In this document: positions 13,378-26,684 of the stretch, one piece after another
Position numbering within the stretch: the first letter of the stretch is position 1
Layout: each line of letters starts with the position of its first letter
From: Elysia chlorotica
Lineage: Eukaryota > Mollusca > Gastropoda > Plakobranchidae
Direction of reading: 5' to 3'
Assembly: GCA_003991915.1 (NCBI GenBank)
Contig: RQTK01000097.1
Span: 488,057 to 552,056 of the forward strand
DNA length: 64,000 nt
Notes under the pieces: generated by a model
Databases searched by the model: none
What the model was told of the DNA's origin: nothing
Seen by the model: only the letters and a program-made list of their open reading frames with translations
Position numbers and translations under genes: made by a program

Positions 13378-16300
13378 ACTGGACCTGACACCTGGTGCAA
13401 CCAAAATCTATCTACTATGTCAAATGCATGATAATAATCATTTAAAAAACTTAATTCGTGGCATTCTAAAACATACTCTACAATTTTTTTGATACTTTTG
13501 AAGTAAAGTACACATTTCTCGGAATCTCGAAGTTTCCTCAATCAATAATTAGTTTTTGTAGATGACCCCAACATTGCAAAGGTAGGCACGAAGTTCTTTG
13601 TTCTGAGCGAGGCGGGGAATGTAGGCAAGAGAAGTGTGTGTAACAGCTTGAAACAAAAAAAACCCCAACTTAATCACATCTCGGAACTGACATAACCAAT
13701 GGGGATTGTGATGTTGTCAGCGTTAGGGTTTGCCTTCGAAATGACAACATTAGATCTGTCTACGCATAAGCTTATCTTGCTTTGCCATACCGTGCCAGCA
13801 ACAACCGTTTTGATCGAATATTGGTGCATGCATGTACATTGTAGAGTTCTTTCACTAACCCTTATTTAAAAAAATTCATAAATGATTTTTACACAAGGTA
13901 TGCATTTTCTGTAATGTTTTTTCATGTTTACCTTCGATAAATTAAAAAATAAACTACATAGGAAACATAATATTTGCCGGTTTTTTTAGAGGGCATGCGT
14001 CAACCAATTTCATTAAATATCATACAAAAAGGGAAGCATGATGTACAGGTTATTCGAGTAGAAATATCTGTAGCCCATCTAGCTACATCAAACAACCCAG
14101 TAGCTTCGAATATTTAAAGTGTGGTTGTATGTTGCAGCCTTGGTGAAAAGTAGGAAAAAGAAATTTACTTGTATAGAAACTAACTAATCGTAAGTTATAA
14201 TTTGCAAAACAATTGGCCTCGAGATTTCGCGGGGCCTGTCATATGTTTATATACTGAATGGCACCTAGGATTTTAACTTGTTTTTCTTGATAAAACCGAC
14301 CTAAGTCGGTCCAAGATTAAGGAAATCTGTTGTCTTTTTCTCTCAGTCAATTAATTTTTTTCTTTCAAATCTTACTTGAATGGAGCTAAGCCCAAAATTG
14401 ATATGGTAAGGGCTTTTAGCGCGGGACAGAAAATTCTACAAAAATGTGAGATGTATCAGTTATGTGTACTAGATATAGTAGACACAATCTTTAGGTTATG
14501 CAAATACTGTATATTTTTCTCATTTGAGCATCTTGAGCCGAAAGGCAAGATGGAAACTCTTTTCCATCTGGCATTTCAATACACCAATAAGCTTAAGTCT
14601 AAAAATGGGTCTTCCGACAGAGTAGAATCTGACATAGGAAATAAATATAAAGTGTTCAAATTTTAGCGTGCATACTGTACCGTTTTTTTTAGAATGCTTA
14701 GTTCATTGGAAAACTAGATGATAATATCAATCCTACTTTAAAAAACACAATGGTTTGTAAATATAAAAAGCTCAGAGCATGTAGGTAATTTTCATATGAC
14801 TTGTATGAATGTCCAAAACAAAAAATTAGAAATAGCAATCAAACGCAAAAAAAGAAAAAACGAACCAAATATTTACAATGATATTCAATAAGCGTTTTCC
14901 ACAGCTTGGTTTAAAGGAAACAAAAAATTAATGTAAAGTCTTTTTTTGTATCCCGTTTCATAACTCCGAATTTGATATCAACACGTTATATGGACAGTGT
15001 GCTGATTGAAACTTGGCTAAAACACGACATGTCTGTTTAATGGTCTCATATTAAGTGTTAAAATACATTTAATGATGATCAGTCTCTTGCTTTCGAACCA
15101 TCAGTATAATCATTATACCAATGTGGGCATCGAGAGCACAAAAACAAGCTTAATTGTGATTTTTATTTTTCTATTGCTTGCAAAAAAAAAGCTTTTATTT
15201 TTTTTATAAACTGTAGGTTTTCTCACATTCTAAAATCTGGCCAGTCTTGAAATCTTCATCATTTGAAATCAAAGACTGGATTTAAAATTTCCTTGGGTGT
15301 CCTATAGGCCTAGTGGTGAGGGCAATTTGGACGTCAATAGATTAGTGGGGCATTAGATGCATTGATTTACAATAATGCTGTGTGCCGTATGCACGTTAGA
15401 AACTGGTGTCGCCTTCATAAAGGTCGGCTGAGCCGTGCATCTACACTACACAAGTCTCCCAGCACACCTCGTGCTGATCTGTAGGAGGTCGTTGTGCAGA
15501 GATGTTTTGCTTTAGTTTTGAACAAGAGGTAAAATCCAACCATAGAAAAACAAACTCTACATCATTTGATAGTCAACAACAACATAAGGTAAGAAATAAA
15601 TAAAGTTTGTACTTTTTATACAATGCTATAAAAGAATAACAGGAATATCACCCTCCACAGTTTGAATATTATTACCATCACCACCACTACTTACACCAAC
15701 AACATTGATATTATTTTAATAATGATCATTAAAACTTAACCTTCATAGCATAAAATCTCGAATATAAAAACTGTATTTTGATTTTGAGATTAGGATTGAA
15801 AAATATGCTTGTAGTGTTACTCGAATTAAACTTTAGAAATTCGAGTTCCAAGTTTGACTAATAGATTAGTCTAATAGATTTGAAATCCGTGCTTTAAACT
15901 CTACATTTATCCTACTTTTAAAGGCAGTACCGATCATGGGTCAAAGCAATTTTCTATCCCAATCTGTCTCCTTTGTATCATCCTGGATTTCAGTGATGTT
16001 CTTCCATTTTCAGTGTTTCCTTGTACAAACTGAGTCGCGTAAGCATTCCATTAACCGTTTTTTTTTGTCTTATCTCACTGTTGTTTTTTTTTCAAAGCAG
16101 GGAATAATGGTGCATATGAAACATTGCTATTTTAATATCCTTAAGGTATTACTCGTGATTTAGTCGAATTTCCAGCTTAATATTATTTGCCAATGAAATT
16201 TCGTTCTCTGGTTTAGATGCAATTTGGTATAGTTGTTTTTTTTCAACATAACTATGTATTTAAAACGTGTAGGTTTAAAAATGTAAACCTTTTAATCTGA

Positions 16301-17574
16301 TTGGTAATGTGGCTTAATAGAATGTCTGTGCGGAGACATAAAGACCCTCTGGGCCGTCCATATCACTTCTCACTGCACTCTTAATAACATCAAAATCAGT
16401 TAATAGTGTTGGCAACAAACTGAAGTGAAACCTTTACAGATATTAAAGTGAAGTAGCCTTATCGCATACAAACAGTATTCACAAGACTGACATTATTTTA
16501 AAGACTTTATTTTAAAAAATGGGATCAGTTGATATGAATTTGGGCTTCACATGGTGCCCATTACACAGTGAAAGGTAGGTTAGCAGACCTCAAACTTTCT
16601 CTTAGATCTCACAGCGGCACCTGCCGAATCACTAATACCTGTGGGGGACTCAAATCAATTAACCCTCATAATTTCCTGATAACAACATTTCAATAATATT
16701 GATTGATGTCACATTTCTAAGTTTTTTTAAACCCAAAAGCTAAATGAATGACATATGAACTAAATAAGTGCGACTGCACGCTACCCCAGTGGGGACAGGT
16801 TTGACGTTCAATGTGTAACGGCGACAGAAAGGGGTCGCACTCATCGACTTATCGACATGATGCTCTAAAGTAGCATGGAAAACAAAGCGGGGCGTGTGTC
16901 TCAACTTTTTATATTTCTGCTCGTAAAACCAGCGTTAGAATTATTGGGAAGAAGAAACATTTTTCTAATGTAAAATTTCGAGTAAGAGTAAAATATCTGG
17001 GACAACATTCGCGAGTAATATGAATAGTTCTAGTGTTCCCAGGCTATTTGTGTGCTTGCGTTAGGAGGAATTATAAAAGTGTATTATTTTACTGTATTCA
17101 TTATAATACGTTCATCATTAGATGGTTAAAAAAGTTAATGAAGTAATGTGAAATTGCAAATCGTGTGTTTCGTCACGCCAAAAACCAAAACAAAAACAAA
17201 TAACAAACAAGATATAAGTATTGTGGTTAACACTGTCACTGGGGTTGGTAAACAAAGCAACTTTGAAAAAGTAATTAAAAAATATGTCCCAATGAAGGAG
17301 AAATCGATTTTCATATGGTATAAAACATTTAAGCACTTTTTCATGGTCAGTGGTTCTTTATTACTTTAAAATACTTTATCTATGTGCGTTTGAAGAATTA
17401 TAGTAAAGGCTGTAGATGATTTTTCTGGTTCAAATTGAACCCATGACCTTTAGAAATAAGAACAAATTTAAATACTTGAAGGTTGTTACTGGTGTTATTT
17501 TTTAATGTACACTGATAAGAAATCTTTAAGGCAGAAGGAATCTTTACAAAACTCATCCAAAGTACGGACCTAGA

Positions 17575-17642
17575 TAGAAATCGAACTCGATACTTTCCTC
17601 CCTGAGTGCAATGCTCTACCGCCTGATCTTTCACGGACATCT
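17575..17642 (-). repeat. tRNA-like SINE head
   Basis: Reading the minus strand, AGGCGGTAGAGCATTG (A-box) and GAGTTCGATTTC (B-box) are spaced as in a tRNA. The flanking bases do not form an obvious acceptor stem, so it is read as a SINE-derived promoter remnant. Confidence 0.5.
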
Positions 17643-18189
17643 AAAGCATCCTGGTAATTACAGTATCGTTTAAAGGATATTGGGAGCCTTGATTTAGAAG
17701 TTTCTTCTAAAACAATTGATTCCCTTTAGAAACAACATTAAACATGATAAAGACGAATGCGATTTAACGAAATCTATAGTCACGAACTGTCCCAACGAAT
17801 CAGGTATCCAATACTTTGCTGTAGAGCTTCTTCTACCCGTATTCGCACTTTGCGCAATCTTTTCCACCAAATTTCATTTACAGAGTAATATAAAGTCGGA
17901 GCAATCATTATAATAGGGTCGTCTTTGCTGATTCGGTATTTTATAGGAAAGAACATAATCACTATTGTTTTACGATCGAAGTACAGCCCTCAAGGCAATC
18001 CATGCACACGCTTTTTGTCTTTGCGACCCGCAGTTTGTGATTGGATTATTTTACCGCACATCATACAATCACTATCCCCTTTTTAATAAACCTTTTAAGC
18101 GTTTTCACAATATGAATGTTACAAACCAAATACATGGAGACCAAAGTGCATTTGTATCTAATGCCAGGTTTCCTGATTTTCTCCACACG

Positions 18190-18480
18190 CAATGACGTAT
18201 CCGTATGTTTTTGGTTTGTTGATTTCTTAACGTCCATGGTCAGCAGCTAGGCTATCTCATTGACGAAACCCATAGCTAATGTCTGACTAAATTACGAACT
18301 GCAGTAACACCAGGACTCCTGTCTCTGCCGACCACAATACACTGACACTGATCCAAATAGTATGGTTTGAGATCTAACAAATAGATTTTCTCAGATAATG
18401 GTTTGGAACCGGGTACCTACCGAATGGAACACCAATGTTCTACCACTTAAGCCAGATCGCCTCCAGCAGTGAGATGGGTT
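18190..18480 (-). repeat. tRNA-derived SINE, family 2
   Basis: The minus-strand head (about 18398-18456) has A-box TGGCTTAAGTGGTAGAACA and B-box GGTTCCAAACC. The body to the left includes TTCTTAACGTCCA and ACTGACACTGATCC, shared in modified form with copies at 37450, 48940 and 49925. Orientation is antisense to the calbindin gene. Confidence 0.65.
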
Positions 18481-18554
18481 AGATTAACATCAATTAACAA
18501 CCAAATGATGTATCAAGACTATTACTAAAAGAAGATAAAAAACAAAATCCAGTA

Positions 18555-18720
18555 AGAATGGAGGTGAGCCAACAGTAGATCGCGCAGCTTCTAATCGAGA
18601 AATCCGTATTCAACCTCAGATCCCTACTGGTTCTTGTTATCATTATCGGTGGTCACATTATTTTTTTTTCAAGAATCATATTTCGTAGGTTAAAAGAAAA
18701 GATAATAGGTGACTGAAGAA
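18555..18720 (+). repeat. Degenerate tRNA-derived SINE, family 1
   Basis: Contains GGTGAGCCAACAGTAGATCG and CTTCTAATCGAGAA, matching the head of the copy at 39677-39900 with substitutions. The B-box is degraded (ATTCAACCTC). Confidence 0.5.
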
Positions 18721-18934
18721 AATTGCATTAAAAACTTGAAGCACTATCTAGGTAACTATACCTTGTGCCTTTTCTTCGGATGCGTATAAATCTATCTACA
18801 CCTGGCATTAAAAATAATGTTATTACTGAGAACACAGGGGTGGGATAAATCCTAAGACAAGCTGCCCGATAATTATGTAGCTTGTGGAGGTTCTAGCACC
18901 GAGCTGAGGCTTGTATTAGGTGGAGAGGACAGGA

Positions 18935-19195
18935 TTAACCCTTTAGGCCCGCGAGCTGGGCCGGTATTGATTGGCAAGGATTACATGACCGGCCCGGTTT
19001 GTCCCCAACAGCCGATCTCGTGATTGGGATCGCCCAGATGTTTAGTGTTTATCTGTCAATGTTTACTATTCGCTGCTAGAGCGTTTTTAGCGTTGGGACA
19101 GCTATTGCCGTATAATCAAATTTTGTTTTATGTCTATTTTCTTTATTGATGCGTCACAGCCATATTGGACTGAATCATTTACTGCGAAGGGTTAA
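18935..19195. mobile_element. Candidate piggyBac-type MITE (253 bp) flanked by TTAA
   Basis: A segment begins CCCTTTAGGCCCGC right after TTAA (18935-18938) and ends ACTGCGAAGGG right before TTAA (19192-19195). TTAA target duplication and termini starting CCCTT/CCYT are hallmarks of piggyBac elements. The terminal match is short (about 5 bases), and a hairpin-capable GGGCCGGT...ACCGGCCC lies just inside the left end. There is no transposase, so it would be a non-autonomous copy. GC content is higher than the neighbouring DNA. Confidence 0.55.
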
Positions 19196-20584
19196 CATTT
19201 CTAATATTCCTAGAGACTCGGAAATAATAGATTTATCCATTCTCGGTTGAGAGTTAGAGATATCTTGTGCCACAAGCAAAAAATATTCCTAACATAAATT
19301 GCACCATTGGTTTTTGATCACTTTAGCGAGTCTACACACCTTAAGCTCTACATGATATTTTCATAACTCTTTAATGACATCCGTAGCAGCAAAGTGATTG
19401 TGCCATCATGCCATTGTCCATTGTTCATTGTTTGAAAACAGAAGGAAAAACAAAGCAACCTTATTCAATAGCAGCTCAAAACGATTTATTGGCTCTGCAT
19501 GACCAAATTGATTTGTCCATTGTCGGCCTCCCCTGAGGCGGCTAGGTCTTTGTTTCCTGGCTCCATGCATTAGCATCAACATCTTCTTCCGTTTAGTTTG
19601 GTTTTCTTCTACTCCTTTGGAAAAACTATTGTTTGAAATAGAATGTAAAGAGGAAAAAACGCTTAAACTGGAACATCTTTTAAACTAAAGTTTTAGATTC
19701 ATAGCATCACGTTTATGCTTTCCAGCGCTATCAAAATCAATATGGTTGGTTCTCCAGCGTCTCTACGTATTATGAAAATTATTTTGTTCAACATAAATCT
19801 TGATATGGTAATAATGTCATTATTTACTAGCATGTGAAGTGAATTAAAAAGCAAAAACAGTGTTAGGTTGCAAGTAAATCCTTGAAGCAAGGCATTACAA
19901 TTCTGAAAATTTGTAAATAAATATCAAACCCGAGCGCATTAATTCCCTCTTTCCGAACACAGTGATCACCTGGGTAATCAGTGATTGATAACAATTTAAA
20001 CAATAATGCTATAAAGAGTGAAGGATGGTTTACATAGAAGACAAATACGATGCCTTGCCCCCAGTACAAAACTGTTTTATGTGCAGAAACCTGGCTGGCT
20101 TTTAAAATTGCCTTGGTAGACGCCATTCAAGCCGAAATACAGACATTGACATTGATCTAATGTTTATAAAGAAAAGGCCTACGGTCACACCGCTAAATAA
20201 ATTTTCTGCGTTGGTATTATTTTTATTTTGAATTGGATAGACTCCCGGACCAGTATCGGTTTGCGCCTATTGCTGACACTAATACAATCAAAATAAAATA
20301 TTTGTTTTTGTTTTCCAATCAGAAGAAATAACATCAAAATATATTGCAATAACTGATACCTGTTTATAAAAAAAAATACGAATTTGGTCGCAGCTGTAAC
20401 TAAGTTTCCTTACCACTTGGATCTGAAAAGGTAATTAGCGATGAGATGTTCCATATACCTTACATCTCAATTGAAGTTGACCCTGAATAATTTGATTCTA
20501 AAGGTAGAATTTAATGTCCCAGGGTCCGCATGAGCACGATATATTGATTGGGGTGTTGAGGTATAAATAACCTTATTACAAAAT

Positions 20585-20926
<342 letters not shown>

Positions 20927-21957
20927 ATGATAATGTGATGGTTGAAAGTGGTGTCTGTTTATGATGATAGTGATTATATTAGTATTATTACTGCTGTTTA
21001 GAAAAAGGGATAGCGATGTATTGATGATGTTTATAATAATGATACGACAATATGAGTACGTAAAACCCCTCGACATGTACTTCGGAATAAATCAGAATTA
21101 AATGGTTTTTACATCTTTTTCAAAACAATGGAACCGTTAAAACTATGCGGAGTACCATCACCTTCATTATCCACACATAAGTTTTAGCTGCGACCTAGAT
21201 GACTTTGCCACCCTATGCGCGAGTCATGACTGCCTATTGGTGTACCGGTACATTCCTTAAAGATGAGTGCATACCTAGGCGGCTAGTACGGCGAGCTTGA
21301 TCAATACATGACCAAGTGTGTGGATGCGTGGCTCAGCCTCACGATCCTATTATGGAATGTATTACGGTAACCACCCGAAATCTTCTCTTATATGAGATAA
21401 TAAAAAAGATCCATAAATTTATTTCAGACGAAAATGAAATACTGTTGACATAGCTGTCTCATGGAGATGGGTTTAAAGGCAAACCAATGGGGTTGTTGTC
21501 ATAGTAAGAATGAATGTGTACTTAAGCTTATCGCTGTAGGAAATCACGTTCTTTGTGTACATAAAACCTTTTTATTACTTTTTCGTGACTTGCTCATGTC
21601 AGAGCCCGTCATGAAGTAAAACTCATACCTGAAGACATGCCAGGAATGTCTGTCACGAGTAAGGATCCCATCACGTCGATTGACTAGGCGCTCCATTTTA
21701 CAGCTGTAGTAAATCTGGTGGGAGAGTACTTGATGAGTCCAAAGCCTATTAGCATCTTTTAGAGGGTGTTCTATTAGTATCATGCAATCTACGGCAAAAC
21801 TGCACCGAAAAGAAAATTGATTTCAGAGCAAGGACCCTTTGAATGTTGCGAATAAAAACTCAAACTACTGAAATGTTGCCACCTTTCATTCATTATATTA
21901 TGGAAGTAATATTTTTTATCCTAATTGTACCTTTTTTCTTTATTTCTTCCTCAACAG

Positions 21958-22167
21958 ATCCACCTTTAAAGCTGTCCCCGCTTACGCCCGCTCGGCACGC
22001 ACTAGAAGGCAAAGCTGGAAACATCAAATGGTTGGTTTGAACACAAAAGCTTGAAGTAGAAGACGTTCACTGTGAATTGGCCTCTCTAAGGATCGATACT
22101 AATCATCAGCGTATTGCTCGAACATAGACTCGGTTAATCAGCGGCCCCTTTGAAGCATCCAGGGAAC
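21958..22167 (+). other. 5'UTR part of calbindin exon with start codon
   Basis: The acceptor at 21956-21957 is preceded by a strong pyrimidine tract (CTTTTTTCTTTATTTCTTCC) ending CAACAG. From there to the ATG at 22168 is 210 bases without another good acceptor. I infer a spliced 5'UTR, implying a non-coding exon upstream. An 8-codon upstream ORF lies within it. Confidence 0.6.
22028..22054 (+). promoter_or_regulatory. Short upstream ORF in the calbindin 5'UTR
   Basis: An ATG at 22028 opens an 8-codon frame closing with TGA at 22052-22054, 113 bases ahead of the main start. It is the only upstream ATG I see in the inferred 5'UTR exon. Such a uORF could reduce translation, but its context (TCAAATGG) is moderate and no evidence of use exists here. 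Confidence 0.4.
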
Positions 22168-22300
22168 ATGGCAACTCAGGAGACAAGTTCAACGACGGCC
22201 CAAAACTTTCTCCGTCAGTTCCGGGACAAGAAGACAAGGAAATTTCGAGAAATCAGCGCTTCCAGCTTTATGGATGTCTGGAACCACTATGACTCGGATG
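22168..22300 (+). CDS. Cbp53E: Calbindin-32/calretinin-like protein, coding exon 1
   Basis: Encodes residues 1-44 plus the first base of codon 45. It starts MATQETSS and continues with NFLRQFRD, SASSFMDVW and NHYDSD. The motif order (NF-RQ-RD, then S-FMDVW-HYD-D) is that of the N-terminus of the six-EF-hand calbindin-32/Cbp53E family, cytosolic Ca2+ buffers or sensors typical of neurons and muscle. The last residues are the first three of the EF-hand 1 calcium loop (D-S-D). The start is chosen because the length matches the family and the context GGGAACATGG is good. The donor is GATG|GTAAGA, phase 1. The exon joins in frame with 48560-48645 across a 26.3 kb intron. Base composition is far richer in GC than the introns. 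Secretagogin is a less likely alternative. Confidence 0.93.
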
Positions 22301-22577
22301 GTAAGATAGTGATGGGTTAAGAAAACTATGAGGGTTGATTAAAACAAATGATGGCTCTACAGCATCAGAAAATGTCTATAAGTTGAAGATGAATAAGAAG
22401 AAGACATGGGTCAGACAGAAAGGCAGCTAGTGTAGTTAGAACAATGTTTCGATAAGTTTACAGCTCGTCTTAATATGCTTATGGGAATAAAAAGGCTTAA
22501 GGAGACGTGTAACCTACAGCAGAAACGCAGTACTTTCGACACCTAGTGTGATAAATATAGACAGTGATTTATATGTT

Positions 22578-22581
<4 letters not shown>

Positions 22582-22631
<50 letters not shown>
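22582..22631. repeat. (TA)n microsatellite
   Basis: About 25 units of uninterrupted TA, 280 bases after the exon 1 donor. Confidence 0.97.
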
Positions 22632-22634
<3 letters not shown>

Positions 22635-23545
22635 TCCTTTCCCTGATGGCAATTGTATCTTGGGTTGTTTTTTTCTCTGGAAAAGCTGGGTTGAGAGTCC
22701 TCTTCAGTTCGATGTGTAAAAGTCGATTAAACTATAGAAAATATAATGCTCCCCCCAAATAGGAAAAACGGCGCATTGCAGTTTGAAACAAAATGAGCAA
22801 ATGGAGATCTTACCATAGCACGGCTTACAGACATTTTAAACAACAAAATTATTACCAAATTTGTTATCTGCTTGGATTTTCATAATACCCCAAACCAGTT
22901 TGCGAAAAGCTGGTACAGTGTACCGGTTTCATTCTTGCTTTTACGTTGGAAAAACTTTGTATTTCGTCTTTAACCATAATAAACGTTTTATAGATATAAT
23001 TAGATCTAATCGTATTAAGCACTTCGTCCGATTTAATGCCTTTTTTACGTTTTGGTCCAATAAATTCAAAGTGCAAACTTTACCATTGAAACTCATATTT
23101 CCGTTGTAAAAATTGCAGACCTTTTTCTTTTAAAAGAAATCCTTTAAAACTGTATTATTTTGTTTGTCCGTGTAAAATCTATAGCACTTCAGAAATAATT
23201 AGCACACAGTGTCAGCTGATAAATTAACTTCATGGAATTTTGTGTATGTATTTTTTCTAGTCTATGTGGAACTTCACATATATTTATTGCACTTTCAGTT
23301 TCTACCCTATTCCTTTTTCCCCCATTGCCTGTCTGTTTCGATATCCTTTCCTATCGTTTTAAAATGCTCCAGGGATGTTCATTCGTGTTCCCAATTGGCT
23401 GAGCAATTTTATAGGATTCAGGAATTGTCCTACGTAACGTGTGAGCCCCGGGAGGCAATTTCCTGTTTGATCCGGAGAATCGAAGTCTCGACAGACTTAT
23501 CCAAGTTGGATGAGCAGCAGGCACTTTGTCTGGAAGTCTTCCTCG

Positions 23546-23750
23546 CTAGAGGCAGGGTGAGGTGTAGGCGGTTTACATTGTTTGATCTTGAATATGAGTC
23601 TATCCAGCTAGAGGTAGGGTAAGGTGTAGGTGGTTTCCATTGTTTGAGCTTAAGTAAGAGTCTATCCAGCTAGAGTTTACATTGTTTTAATTTGAATATT
23701 AAAAAAATCATTATCACTATAGATAAGGTGACATGTATGTGGTTTACATT
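23546..23750. repeat. Degenerate tandem repeat of about 62 bp
   Basis: Two good units begin GCTAGAGGCAGGGTGAGGTG and GCTAGAGGTAGGGTAAGGTG. Each contains TTTACATTGTTTGA or a close variant, ending GAGTCTATCCA. A third, shortened unit and an echo (GTGGTTTACATTGTTTTAAT near 23739) follow. No coding role is inferred, although a 137-codon frame (23209-23622) overlaps the first unit. Confidence 0.8.
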
Positions 23751-24029
23751 GTTTTAATTTGAACGCACACAAAGCAAACAAAATAAATCAGAGAAATAAA
23801 AAAGCTCAAAAAGCCAAAAACAAATACAACTTTATGCCTAGAAAACATCAACTGATATAATGAAAATTCCTTCGTAGTGATAAAACAATCAAATTATGGC
23901 TTAGTTGTATAGTTTGAAATTTGACGTTTTTCAGAAAAAACATTATTAACTTTACCATCACTTGCATAACTTTGTTATATTTAGTGCAAGGGAAATCGAT
24001 TATTTTCTGTTTAAAGTTTGTAGAAATGT

Positions 24030-24030
<1 letters not shown>

Positions 24031-24082
<52 letters not shown>
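24031..24082. repeat. (CT)n microsatellite
   Basis: About 52 bases of CT in the 26 kb intron. Confidence 0.97.
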
Positions 24083-24089
<7 letters not shown>

Positions 24090-25793
24090 TTTCAGTCTAT
24101 GATTCTCTGAGTTTTGGTCTCTTTCTTAAAAGTTTTGTTGTTAAGGGTATTTTTTGCACATTTTAACAGGTACATTTTTGCGTCAATATTAATCTATATA
24201 TTTTGTAACTGACATAAGTGTTAGAATCAGTTACAATTATTGAGAAAAGAAATGTCCGCGGCATTATAGTGTGGTCAGGTTATATCCCTACTTTATATTC
24301 AATATGATTCTAACTAATAGAAACGCAGGAAAATGTGCACAGACGAAGTATGATTCAGACATAAATCTAATATCTCAGTTTGTTAGTTTGGCTCAAATTT
24401 CCCTTCCAATACTTGATGAGTTTTGCAACAGGCGTCCAACCTTAACCATAATTACAACGCTGAGTTTCTATAACGCCATGAGAAATCCACGGCGCCAAAC
24501 TTCTGAGCTCAGAGCATAGAGCCTCAGTTTTGGTTATGTTTCAGATTTACGTGTCCAAGACACGATAATTTTAGACATTGGTTTCTAAAATTTACCACAG
24601 AAAGATGCAGGCTTCGATCTATGGTTACCATTTAAAACAATTTTCGATATGATGTTTCATTTTCCAAATAAATCTTCTCTCAGCGTAATTCAACTTTTGT
24701 TCCTTCAACTATTTTCATTATCTTAATTTTAGTTTACATTCAACATTCCTATTGTCGGAGTAGTTCAAATTTGAATGACCCTCATTTCAATTTTTGGCAG
24801 TTTTTCCCCCATCATCCTGTAACCTTAATTTAAAGCCACCACACATGTCTTAGTGGGACAATATTTTTCAGAAAGAAACTGAAGATGAAATTAAATAATA
24901 ACCACCCTCTCTTCAGGTTTTCAATATACCAAACCGATTGGGTATAGCTTATTAACTCTGTATAATTTCAATATCAATATCTACAAAGCTCTAAGAGTGT
25001 AGGTAAAGGCACATAATGTCCTCTTCCCTCTCCACAGTTTAATTTCTATTTTTCACAAAATATTTCAACCAAGGCTACTCAACAGCACAGAGATTCGAAT
25101 GGCATTAAATCCATCTCTCCATATTTGATGACTTTGTACTATTGTGTTCGAGGAACACAGAATTAGAAATGAAATCGATAAATCGACTTTTTAAACCGAT
25201 CTTTGACATGTTTTAGTTATATGAAAAAGATGCCAAATGCGATTGAAATATCCTTTCTGCGTCTAAATTTAAATCTATAACAAAAATACCAAAAATACAC
25301 AAGTTATAATTAATGCGAAAAATGATAATTGACAAGAGGAGCAGTGAAGAATGATAGGGTGAAAGAAATTTCACGAGGCCCAAGTGTTTACCGGAAAGGT
25401 ATACAAATTCGATTAATTTAGTCAGTTCCAAAACACATGATATTCTCCGAATTGAACGGTTTATAGGGCTAAATAGCATATGTTTTATTGGGGTATCATC
25501 TCTATGCCCTTACTCAGAACATTCATTAGCAAAAGGTATGTTGCCTTAATAAATTTTGTTCATGCATTAAATTGTACCGTTTTAACATTTTCTATTCTTT
25601 GTTGGCGGAAAAGCATTTGGCGGCGAATAATATTAAACTGAGGATGAAATATACATGACACAAAACCGATAATCATTAAAGAGACAACGTATTTGCGAAG
25701 AAAAGGCATTTGGGTTACCCTGAGTATACCAGAGATGGCTCTATCTCCCTCTCTCTCTCACTCTGTCTGTCTATCTCTGTCTGTCTGTCTCTG

Positions 25794-25870
<77 letters not shown>
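25794..25870. repeat. (CTAT)n microsatellite
   Basis: About 19 units of CTAT/TCTA preceded by a mixed CTCT/CTGT tract. It is the same motif class as the GATA array at 37821 on the opposite strand. Confidence 0.97.
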
Positions 25871-26000
25871 ATCCGTCTTGCTAGCTCGCTCTCTCTGGTT
25901 CATTTTTGGTTGTCTATTAGTATAATATTATTGTGACATATTTATATTACCTTATTAGACATAATTATTATTATTTTTTGTAGTCACAAATTCATTCAAT

Positions 26001-26241
26001 CTATTTATTATAACATTATTTATTAAGACATGACTCAACAGTTTCACGATTCATTCGCACCATCTCTCTAGTGTGTTCGATAGTCTCATTGCACAGTTTA
26101 CAAAGATTTCTAGCCCATTGTGTTTGTGCGTTGTGTCGTTTTTTTTTATTTGTTACGAAGACTTACACAAATTATAATGGAGCTCTGCTACCATTTGCTT
26201 TGATATTTCTTTCTAACGTTTGATTTTTTAAAGAAAATACT
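26001..26241. repeat. 241 bp duplication, left copy
   Basis: Starts CTATTTATTATAACATTATT and ends AAAGAAAATACT. An apparently identical copy, offset by 343 bases, lies at 26344-26584. The copies are separated by about 100 bases of CTGT/CT-rich simple sequence. Confidence 0.93.
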
Positions 26242-26343
26242 GACTGTCTCTATATGTCTGTCTCTGTCTATCTCTCTTTCTGTCTGTCTCTCTCCCTCTG
26301 TCTATCTCTGTCTCTCTGTCTGTCTCTCTGTCTGTCTTTCTAT

Positions 26344-26584
26344 CTATTTATTATAACATTATTTATTAAGACATGACTCAACAGTTTCACGATTCATTCG
26401 CACCATCTCTCTAGTGTGTTCGATAGTCTCATTGCACAGTTTACAAAGATTTCTAGCCCATTGTGTTTGTGCGTTGTGTCGTTTTTTTTTATTTGTTACG
26501 AAGACTTACACAAATTATAATGGAGCTCTGCTACCATTTGCTTTGATATTTCTTTCTAACGTTTGATTTTTTAAAGAAAATACT
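26344..26584. repeat. 241 bp duplication, right copy
   Basis: Second copy of 26001-26241 in the same orientation. Both copies start within pyrimidine-rich simple repeat, which suggests the microsatellite mediated unequal exchange or slippage. Confidence 0.93.
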
Positions 26585-26646
26585 AACTTCTCTCCCATGC
26601 ACATACATACACACACTTCTCTCTCTTATCTCTCTCTTATCCTTCT

Positions 26647-26649
<3 letters not shown>

Positions 26650-26683
<34 letters not shown>
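26650..26683. repeat. (CT)n microsatellite
   Basis: A short CT array within a wider CT-rich tract, followed by a run of C. Confidence 0.93.

Positions 26684-26684
<1 letters not shown>

Noticed and set aside
15300..15530. Possible tRNA-like head (GGCCTAGTGGTGAGGGCAAT) and repeat body
   Set aside because: No B-box and no second copy found in the window.
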